Shown piece by piece: positions 36,670 through 43,319 of a stretch of DNA of 43,319 nt. Both the position numbers and the translations under genes were made by a program. Position 1 is the first letter of the stretch; every line of letters starts with the position of its first letter. Under the pieces are notes generated by a model that worked only from the letters and a program-made list of their open reading frames with translations, ran no database searches and was not told the DNA's origin. This DNA is from a virus: positions 1 to 43,319 of IMG/VR virus record IMGVR_UViG_3300033149_003399, one strand, 5' to 3'.

Positions 36670-36882
36670 TTATTCTTCGCCAATTTCTGGGTCGCTTTTC
36701 TTTGCCTTGCGGATCCTGATGCGCCTCACGGTTTCTATGACCATCGTCTTGTCATCGCTAAGCCTGTAGATGCCATCGGGATACTCGTCCATTATTTGTG
36801 CCTTCCATGATTTTATGTCGTCTCTTTTCTTGCAGAACTCCTTGAACTCGTCCATGAAATCCATTAGAATTTGCTGTCTCAT
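36670..36882 (-). CDS. Hypothetical basic protein, 70 aa
   Basis: Helical, highly charged (FMDEFKEFCKKRDDIKSWKA, later VRRIRIRKAKKSDPEIGEE). May bind nucleic acid. No family. Confidence 0.55.
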   Translation of the reverse strand: MRQQILMDFMDEFKEFCKKRDDIKSWKAQIMDEYPDGIYRLSDDKTMVIETVRRIRIRKAKKSDPEIGEE

Positions 36883-36883
36883 C

Positions 36884-37135
36884 TTACTCGCCCCGCTTGA
36901 ATTGCAGTATCATGTGCGTGCTGTGGTTCACGCGTGCGGATAGCTGTTTTAACAGGTCGATGGTCTGGTTGCTCAATTGCTGGTTGCCGAAGTCGATTTC
37001 GTGTTTTCCGCCGGCGATCTTCTCGATCGCCTCGATTTTCTTCTTCATGTCTGCGATTTCTTGGTCGAACTTGGTCATATTTTTGGAGCCCTTTCCAGAA
37101 CCCGCTTCTTTTTTGCCTTTTGCTTCTGTACTCAT
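36884..37135 (-). CDS. Hypothetical coiled-coil protein, 83 aa
   Basis: Lys/Gly/Ser-rich N-terminal tail, then a coiled coil (QEIADMKKKIEAIEKIAGGK) and a C-terminal helix (SNQTIDLLKQLSARVNH). Start after GAGGTAAATAAA. Function unknown. Confidence 0.6.
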   Translation of the reverse strand: MSTEAKGKKEAGSGKGSKNMTKFDQEIADMKKKIEAIEKIAGGKHEIDFGNQQLSNQTIDLLKQLSARVNHSTHMILQFKRGE

Positions 37136-37150
37136 TTTATTTACCTCGCT

Positions 37151-37237
37151 TTAGTTCGAATGGATGATGAGCATCATCAGCGCTAAATAGGGGCGCAACC
37201 ACGCGAGATTAGCACCTGCGATGTAGCATAGACTCAT
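37151..37237 (-). CDS. Membrane peptide, 28 aa
   Basis: ATGA overlap with the ribbon-helix-helix gene; sequence MSLCYIAGANLAWLRPYLAL then a hydrophobic end, a potential membrane span. Short, so confidence is low. Confidence 0.35.
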   Translation of the reverse strand: MSLCYIAGANLAWLRPYLALMMLIIHSN

Positions 37238-37395
37238 GGACTCGCCTCCACGATCGGATGGTTGTCCATGTATTCCATAATCGCCTTGCCTATGATGTCC
37301 CGCATGTTTGACTTGCCGTCCTTTGTCAGAAACGTGCAATATCTGCGGAATACCTGCTCCAGCTCATCATCAATTCTGAGATGTATGACTCCCAT
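37234..37395 (-). CDS. Ribbon-helix-helix (CopG/MetJ-like) DNA-binding protein, 53 aa
   Basis: GVIHLRIDDELEQVFRRYCT followed by SNMRDIIGKAIMEYMDNHP matches an RHH domain (strand, helix A, conserved turn, helix B). First gene of its unit; the TATA-like CTTTTATACA at 37466-37475 on the minus strand is its candidate promoter. Likely a repressor, perhaps of its own operon. Start at 37395 lacks a perfect ribosome binding site. Confidence 0.7.
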   Translation of the reverse strand: MGVIHLRIDDELEQVFRRYCTFLTKDGKSNMRDIIGKAIMEYMDNHPIVEASP

Positions 37396-37600
37396 CTCTA
37401 ATTCATCCAAACTTATTTTTAATTTTGTTTTTTAGTGAACGGTACTTAATTTTTTTAGAGCATTGTATAAAAGGAGTTCGATAACAAAGATTTTTTGTGT
37501 TTTGTTACATAACAACGTAATTTGGCGTGACGGGATAGGTGCACGCAGTAATAAATGTCAAAAAAAATATTCAGTACATAAAATAAAAAAAAAGAATGAG
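37396..37600. promoter_or_regulatory. Intergenic region with TATA and AACAA repeats
   Basis: 205 bp upstream of the ribbon-helix-helix gene. It holds the TATA-like element at 37466-37475, T-runs, and repeated AACAA/TTGTT words (GATAACAAAG 37480-37489, TTTGTTACATAACAACG 37501-37517) that could be operators of the RHH protein. No gene seen. Confidence 0.45.
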
Positions 37601-37729
37601 TTATTTGGTGTCCTTGCGGACTGGAATGGGCTTATTCGAATAGTACTCGGCGTATTCGTCTTTTAGCCCGAGCTTCTTTAACACGCGGGCGAAGTGCGTA
37701 GAGATTTCTTCATCGGTCGGCTTTTCCAT
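37601..37729 (-). CDS. Hypothetical basic/acidic mini-protein, 42 aa
   Basis: Start at 37729 after GGTGAT. Helical: MEKPTDEEISTHFARVLKKL then GLKDEYAEYYSNKP. Separated from the next upstream gene by T9. Function unknown. Confidence 0.55.
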   Translation of the reverse strand: MEKPTDEEISTHFARVLKKLGLKDEYAEYYSNKPIPVRKDTK

Positions 37730-37751
37730 AAAAATCACCAAAAAAAAAGAG

Positions 37752-37901
37752 TTAGAATAATGGAGAGTTTTTACACGTGGGGCATGTCGGAATGTAAGTA
37801 TCCGCGCCGCTTATACAGGCAAATTCTGTCATGCGGTCGTCGCTTGATGGCGTGAACTTCTGCCCACACCAGGCACAAACATGTTTTTCTTTATTTTCCA
37901 T
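37752..37901 (-). CDS. Zinc-finger mini-protein, 49 aa
   Basis: VCAWCGQKF near residue 8, ACI near 29 and CPTCKNS near 40 form a zinc ribbon with a middle Cys. It carries the third class I leader (T8, GNRA-capped hairpin, AAAGGAAGTGGT). Function unknown. Confidence 0.6.
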   Translation of the reverse strand: MENKEKHVCAWCGQKFTPSSDDRMTEFACISGADTYIPTCPTCKNSPLF

Positions 37902-37953
37902 TTTACCACTTCCTTTTGGCTCTCCGCTCTCGCGAGCAGAGAATCAAAAAAAA
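37902..37953 (-). promoter_or_regulatory. Class I structured leader: T-tract, GNRA-capped hairpin, strong RBS
   Basis: T8 then hairpin at plus 37921-37942 (outer TCTC/GAGA, T-G pair, inner GCTC/GAGC, loop GCGA = GNRA), then AAAAGGAAGTGGT and ATG at 37901. Matches 4877-4931 and 26828-26879 in order, length and loop type. Confidence 0.65.
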
Positions 37954-37963
37954 GGGATTGAGA

Positions 37964-38203
37964 TCACCACGTCCGGCGCTCGATCCTTTTATTGCCCAGA
38001 TAGTCGGGCTCGCCGGATGGCTTAACGCTTTTTTTCGGAGACATCGCCGCCCTGAGGTTTCTCAGAGCCTCCTCGAGCTTCTGCGCCGCCAGCTTAGCGG
38101 TCGCACCGCCGAGGCGGTCGTCCCTGTACGCATTTATAGCCTTTTCTAATGCCCAGACGCATCGCTGGGCGGTTGTTTCGTCAATTTCAATCATTTTTTT
38201 CAT
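37964..38203 (-). CDS. Hypothetical helical protein, 79 aa
   Basis: Helical bundle type (TTAQRCVWALEKAINAYRDD, then AAQKLEEALRNLRAAM) with a basic C-terminal tail (NKRIERRTW). Start one base after the previous stop. No domain recognised. Confidence 0.6.
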   Translation of the reverse strand: MKKMIEIDETTAQRCVWALEKAINAYRDDRLGGATAKLAAQKLEEALRNLRAAMSPKKSVKPSGEPDYLGNKRIERRTW

Positions 38204-38204
38204 C

Positions 38205-38495
38205 TCACGTCAGGAGGTCGGGAGCGCGCTCGTAATCGCGCCCACCCCCGTGCTTACAAATAAAACAGACGGGGGCGTGAAATTCCGAGTGCTTGCAAGT
38301 TGTACAGCACTCATCCCTGCCATCCTCTGCACGGGATAAGGCTTGCATTATCTCCCTTGCGAGAGATGTAACGAAACGCAATCCCTCTTGCGTGGATGGC
38401 ATGTAATGAATGAGTTTCATTCCCGCCTGCACGAGATCCTGCCGGAACGCGGGCTTTTGGATCTCATCGGTGGTCAATTCGATTTTAATTTTCAT
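38205..38495 (-). CDS. Cys-rich hypothetical protein, 96 aa (leaderless)
   Basis: The C-terminal third contains CCTTCKHSEFHAPVCFICKH, a dense zinc cluster; the rest is helical. The ATG at 38495 has no ribosome binding site and lies about 25 bp after the TATA at 38518-38527, so it is probably leaderless. First gene of its unit. Confidence 0.6.
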   Translation of the reverse strand: MKIKIELTTDEIQKPAFRQDLVQAGMKLIHYMPSTQEGLRFVTSLAREIMQALSRAEDGRDECCTTCKHSEFHAPVCFICKHGGGRDYERAPDLLT

Positions 38496-38517
38496 GAGAT
38501 TTTCATGGAGGGCACGG

Positions 38518-38550
38518 CATATATAGTTCACGTCACAAAAACATAAAAAA
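38518..38550 (-). promoter_or_regulatory. TATA promoter with shared GTCACAAAAACATAAAAAA element
   Basis: Minus strand TTTTTTATGTTTTTGTGAC (plus 38532-38550), then AACTATATATGC. The 19-mer is identical at 6494-6512. The start context TGAAAATCTCATGA is also shared. A divergent plus gene begins at 38613. Confidence 0.7.
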
Positions 38551-38612
38551 TCTAGGCTTTTAATGCCAAAATTTTATTTACGAACATTGGCACGTACGAA
38601 GCGGTGTTTATC

Positions 38613-38837
38613 ATGAATAAAAAAGAAGTGCTCGAACGCATCGGGGACATGCTCGGCGACTGTGCCGCGTTGTCCACGAATGAGTTCGATAGCCTCTGCC
38701 GTGAGATGTACCTGCGGCTCAAGGCCGCTGGCTACATCGATGAGCCGGGCACGCGTGGGCTTGTCCTATACACGCCGCCTCAAGGCGTTTGGGACGAGCT
38801 CGTTAAAGCCGCCGCCGAGACGCTCGGGCTCGATTAA
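38613..38837 (+). CDS. Hypothetical protein, 74 aa
   Basis: Start ATG 38613 (a GTG at 38604 is also in frame). Helix-rich (MNKKEVLERIGDMLGDCAAL, later GVWDELVKAAAETLGLD). A TATA-like AATTTTATTTA at 38569-38579 is flanked by TGCCAA/TTGGCA arms (38564-38569 and 38587-38592), which may be an operator. Its stop overlaps the facing minus gene's stop by 4 bp. Confidence 0.55.
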   Translation: MNKKEVLERIGDMLGDCAALSTNEFDSLCREMYLRLKAAGYIDEPGTRGLVLYTPPQGVWDELVKAAAETLGLD

Positions 38838-38992
38838 CTCTTTTTTTCTTTTTTTTCCAGACTTTTAATCAAATCACGCATGTTTTTAAAAATGTATTTT
38901 TTATTATCGCGCTTGTCGTGTAGTATGAACTGCTTCGTGAGCGTCCAATACGTCAGCACGACATCGTCTTCTGCGATCTGAACCGAAACCAC
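38834..38992 (-). CDS. Hypothetical basic protein, 52 aa (GTG start)
   Basis: GTG start after GAGGTGAT. Two-part protein: beta-type start (SVQIAEDDVVLTYWTLTKQF) and basic Lys-rich end (DLIKSLEKKEKKS). Function unknown. Confidence 0.55.
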   Translation of the reverse strand: MVSVQIAEDDVVLTYWTLTKQFILHDKRDNKKYIFKNMRDLIKSLEKKEKKS

Positions 38993-38999
38993 TTTTTAA

Positions 39000-39176
39000 T
39001 CACCTCTCATGTATGACCTGCATGTTCTTGCACTTATGCGTGCCGCGCGGTCGTTTTTTGTGCCTCGAACGGCTGTAATAAAGCCGATTCGGTCTGTTAA
39101 AACAGTTATGTTCATCGACCTCACGGCGCGTGAGGTCTCGCTGATACTTGCGGCAGAAATATCTCTTGCCGGTCAT
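39000..39176 (-). CDS. Basic Cys/His protein, 58 aa
   Basis: Contains YFCRKYQRDLTRREVDEHNC and later HKCKN, giving a CCHC-like set of ligands, with an Arg/Lys-rich body (LYYSRSRHKKRPRGTHK). Probably binds nucleic acid. ATGA overlap with the upstream regulator gene. Confidence 0.55.
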   Translation of the reverse strand: MTGKRYFCRKYQRDLTRREVDEHNCFNRPNRLYYSRSRHKKRPRGTHKCKNMQVIHER

Positions 39177-39463
39177 CGTTCTTCGCCCCCGTTTAGCGTG
39201 ATGATGAAATTGTCCATGTTCAACGTCAGGTACTTTCTGATGCTTCTAACGCCACGCTCATAGCGCGGGATGACAACGTGCAGGAACTGAAATTCGAGCA
39301 GGTACGCGTTCAAATTTTGAATGGTCGTGCCGAGCTCTTCGGCGAGTTGTGTGAGATACATGTCGCCGCGAGCCAGCCTGGAGATGATCTTCATCGTAAG
39401 GGGCTTTTTAAGCAACTTCATGAGTCGCACGACCTTCTCATCGGGGATTATCATCATTGCCAT
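39173..39463 (-). CDS. Winged-helix (ArsR-like) transcription regulator, 96 aa
   Basis: VVRLMKLLKKPLTMKIISRL, then YLTQLAEELGTTIQNLNAYL form helices H1-H4 of an ArsR/MarR-type winged helix, followed by the wing (FLHVVIPRYERGVRSIRKYL). It lacks the Cys metal site of ArsR. It probably regulates this or a neighbouring operon; GGTGACAGC sites at 40131 and inside 39909-39937 are candidate operators. GGAGGAG upstream; ATGs at 39463, 39457 and 39454 are possible. Confidence 0.75.
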   Translation of the reverse strand: MAMMIIPDEKVVRLMKLLKKPLTMKIISRLARGDMYLTQLAEELGTTIQNLNAYLLEFQFLHVVIPRYERGVRSIRKYLTLNMDNFIITLNGGEER

Positions 39464-39632
39464 CTCCTCCGATGATTTTCACTTCTACTATATAAAAATT
39501 GCAATGTTTCATTCTTTGCTCGCATTTTTTCTTCACGTTTTCGAGATCCAGTTCTGCGTCCTGCTTGTCAAGATAGATGTCATGCGCATCGGCGCAGTCT
39601 GGCGCACCGCATCGTATCTGCCACGCCTTCAT
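39438..39632 (-). CDS. Hypothetical protein, 64 aa
   Basis: ATG 39632 after GGAGATGG. One CGAPDC knuckle near residue 8 and a long charged helix (DLENVKKKCEQRMKHC) with a beta strand (FYIVEVKII). Overlaps neighbours on both sides. Function unknown. Confidence 0.55.
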   Translation of the reverse strand: MKAWQIRCGAPDCADAHDIYLDKQDAELDLENVKKKCEQRMKHCNFYIVEVKIIGGDGNDDNPR

Positions 39633-39988
39633 TTTTCCATCTCCCTCCGCATCTGCCTGAGTATCGACAGCGTCAATCTTATGGCTCCGCTCCAACCGCC
39701 CCCGCGCCGCCTCTTGTTAGCGCGCGGCTCGGCATGTCTTAGAAATACCTTCACGTCGTCGTTGTCCCTGTTGTCCCGGCACCATTTCAAAATGTCAGGG
39801 AACTCCGGAACGTATAATACCTCTTTCGGCTTTGTTCTACTGCGCCTGACGGTCGTTCTGGCGGATTTTTCTTTTTTTTCATGGCCGTCAGGAACATGAC
39901 TTTTTTTCGCTGTCACCGGTGGCGCGGTGGTGACAGCTTCATTGATTTTTTCATGCTTTCCATTTTTTAGATTTTGTAAAAAACTCAT
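39629..39988 (-). CDS. Basic DNA-binding-type protein, 119 aa
   Basis: Rich in Lys/Arg/Pro with a disordered N-terminal 55 residues (KINEAVTTAPPVTAKKSHVP), then a helix-rich part (FPDILKWCRDNRDNDDVKVF) and Arg-rich C-terminus. Within its coding DNA lies a nine-base inverted repeat GCTGTCACC/GGTGACAGC. Function unknown. Confidence 0.55.
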   Translation of the reverse strand: MSFLQNLKNGKHEKINEAVTTAPPVTAKKSHVPDGHEKKEKSARTTVRRSRTKPKEVLYVPEFPDILKWCRDNRDNDDVKVFLRHAEPRANKRRRGGGWSGAIRLTLSILRQMRREMEK

Positions 39989-40109
39989 TTAAAACAACTC
40001 CTTCTTCTTCCGTTATGCTCTCAAAAGTGAGCAAATCCTTATTTTCGTTCAAGATCTTGACGATTATGTCAAAAACCTTGTCCTTTCTCAATCTATAATT
40101 TCTCGTCAT
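39951..40109 (-). CDS. Hypothetical basic mini-protein, 52 aa
   Basis: ATG 40109 after GAGGTGTCACC. Basic N-terminus (MTRNYRLRKDKVFDIIVKIL), helical. It overlaps the following gene by 38 bp in another frame. Function unknown. Confidence 0.5.
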   Translation of the reverse strand: MTRNYRLRKDKVFDIIVKILNENKDLLTFESITEEEGVVLNEFFTKSKKWKA

Positions 40110-40130
40110 GGTGACACCTCACGCGCAAAT

Positions 40131-40155
40131 GGTGACAGCGCGCATATATATATTA
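40131..40155 (-). promoter_or_regulatory. TATA promoter with GGTGACAGC operator candidate
   Basis: The TATA element (TAATATATATATGCG on the minus strand, plus 40140-40154) starts the unit of 40109. GGTGACAGC (40131-40139) abuts it, and the same word in both orientations forms an inverted repeat at 39909-39937. The word TGTCACC recurs at 40110-40116. Confidence 0.45.
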
Positions 40156-40170
40156 CAACGCATGCAGAAA

Positions 40171-42510
<2,340 letters not shown>

Positions 42511-42521
<11 letters not shown>

Positions 42522-42657
42522 TCGAATACTCGCTCCAGAACATCAATAGTAACATGATAATGAATGAGATTAGCGCAATTAATAGCGCCGAACCGAAAAA
42601 AAGGTCGGTCACGGTTTTACGCTCCCCTGAACCATTTTTATTAGGGGCATTATTCAT
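42511..42657 (-). CDS. Single-span membrane protein, 48 aa
   Basis: Basic/polar N-terminal 20 residues, then TDLFFGSALLIALISFIIML, a transmembrane helix. Overlaps the C5 gene by 11 bp and the upstream gene by 8 bp. Function unknown. Confidence 0.55.
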
Positions 42658-42892
42658 TGCCCTCCAGGCTCGTCAGGATTATCACGCGGCTCTTCCCATC
42701 GAGCTCGCTTAGTATATCACTCAACTGGCGGCTCTTCGATGGGATCTCCATCATGAGCCGCTCAGACTGTTCGAATGGAAAATTAGAGTCTTCCCAAACG
42801 GGCTTGGGAATGCGTATGTACCATACGTCCACGCTCTTGTTGCCAGACTTGCGCCTGACAACGGCGAAACGTGTTTCTTTTCTCAGCGTCAT
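42650..42892 (-). CDS. Hypothetical protein, 80 aa
   Basis: Begins after GGAGCTGATG. Basic start (MTLRKETRFAVVRRKSGNKS), beta strands (DVWYIRIPKPVW), and a final helix-strand (ILSELDGKSRVIILTSLEGN). First gene of the minus methylase operon; divergent to the SSB gene. No family. Confidence 0.6.
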   Translation of the reverse strand: MTLRKETRFAVVRRKSGNKSVDVWYIRIPKPVWEDSNFPFEQSERLMMEIPSKSRQLSDILSELDGKSRVIILTSLEGNE

Positions 42893-42939
42893 TTAGACAT
42901 CAGCTCCATTTCTAATTTTAATTTCATGAAATTTCTTAG

Positions 42940-43000
42940 ATAATTTTATAAATTTTTTATGCTAACATATACATGCATAAAAAACATAAAAAAGTTTAGG
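42940..43000. promoter_or_regulatory. Divergent promoter region between 42892 and SSB genes
   Basis: The plus 42973-42993 segment (ATGCATAAAAAACATAAAAA) carries the shared tandem element, the same as that at 25913-25932. TATA-like TTTATAAAT/ATTTATAAA at 42945-42954 and CATATAC at 42966-42972 could serve both directions. The A-rich stretch continues to the AGGTG site of the SSB gene. Confidence 0.55.
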
Positions 43001-43008
43001 TGTTAATC

Positions 43009-43319
43009 ATGAAAATTTCCGAAATTGATGCTAAATCGAAGAACGTGAGCCTCGTGGCAGTCGTGAACGAGAAAGATGAGCCTCGACGTGTTAATACGCG
43101 AAATGGCGAACAAACTGTTTGCAGCTTTCTTCTCGTTGATGGGACCGGTCAGATCCTGCTATCGCTGTGGGATGACGACATAAACAAGTTTAATGTCGGC
43201 GACCGCGTGAAACTCACGAAGGCTTACGTTTCAGTTTATAATGGCGTGCTCCAGCTTAACGTCGGCAAGTGGGGCACGATAGAGAAGACCAGTGAGCCGG
43301 TTGAAACGGCTGACGTTAC
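43009..43319 (+). CDS. ssDNA-binding protein (RPA-like OB fold), N-terminal part
   Basis: The N-terminal 66 residues before the repeated end, plus the overlap; the chain continues at position 2 of the window. MKISEIDAKSKNVSLVAVVN is followed by EQTVCSFLLVDGTGQILLSL and WDDDINKFNVGDR, the strand pattern of archaeal RPA/OB folds (aromatics W and F for base stacking). Total length 136 residues, a single OB fold. SD AGGTG is six bp upstream. First gene of the plus operon. Confidence 0.9.
   Translation, partial: MKISEIDAKSKNVSLVAVVNEKDEPRRVNTRNGEQTVCSFLLVDGTGQILLSLWDDDINKFNVGDRVKLTKAYVSVYNGVLQLNVGKWGTIEKTSEPVETADV
43206..43319. repeat. Terminal direct repeat, copy at right end
   Basis: Exact copy of bases 1-114, inside the SSB coding sequence. 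See the copy at the left end; together they close the circle. Confidence 0.95.

Overview
The window is a complete circular (or circularly permuted) viral genome. Its first 114 bases recur exactly as its last 114 bases, and one ssDNA-binding-protein gene runs through the junction, so the unique length is 43,205 bp. It is a tailed dsDNA virus (Caudoviricetes): large terminase, portal, S78-type prohead protease, scaffold, HK97-type capsid, head-tail adaptor, gp10-like, tail terminator, tail tube and baseplate/fibre genes follow the classical order on the minus strand from 23.7 kb down to 7.3 kb. The host is an archaeon. The sequence shows TATA promoters, T-tract ends of transcription units, ribosome binding sites of the GGTGAT type, a canonical Orc1/Cdc6 origin box, a PCNA-binding peptide and many small Cys-rich zinc proteins. 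A methanogen/ANME-like or other anaerobic euryarchaeal host is my best guess, but the sequence does not prove it.

Layout. 1-3.9 kb, plus strand: early or metabolic operon (ssDNA-binding protein, nucleoside deoxyribosyltransferase-like, DUF5131 radical SAM, HAD hydrolase, a TGT-related/DUF6610-like protein, HNH nuclease). 4.0-6.5 kb, minus: small unknown genes and a DNA-binding candidate. 6.5-7.3 kb: about 790 bp of GC-rich, apparently noncoding DNA with a four-times-repeated box. 7.3-23.7 kb, minus: virion genes. 24.1-24.9 kb: two plus-strand genes. 25.0-27.2 kb, minus: accessory islands containing a Csx16 homologue (candidate anti-type III CRISPR ring nuclease), with structured RNA leaders between genes. 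27.3-33.5 kb, minus: one long, tightly overlapping operon with a PD-(D/E)XK-like nuclease, four tandem paralogues of an unknown family, zinc proteins and coiled coils. 33.5-34.3 kb: probable replication origin and regulatory hub. 34.3-35.2 kb, plus: three genes. 35.2-38.5 kb, minus: DUF4326 fusion protein, ribbon-helix-helix protein and small genes. 38.6-42.9 kb: regulators, an N4/N6 DNA methyltransferase and a miniaturised cytosine-C5 methyltransferase.

How it fits together. No DNA polymerase, primase, MCM or Orc1/Cdc6 is recognisable. The origin box and PCNA-binding motif suggest that host replication proteins are recruited to the viral origin. Transcription units start at TATA boxes that often carry a shared upstream element, GTCACAAAAACATAAAAAA or a variant. 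Inside units, several genes are separated by a T-tract followed at once by a conserved hairpin and a strong ribosome binding site. Together with the methyltransferases and Csx16, this looks like a virus with dedicated RNA-level regulation and host-defence evasion. No lysis gene or integrase was recognised.
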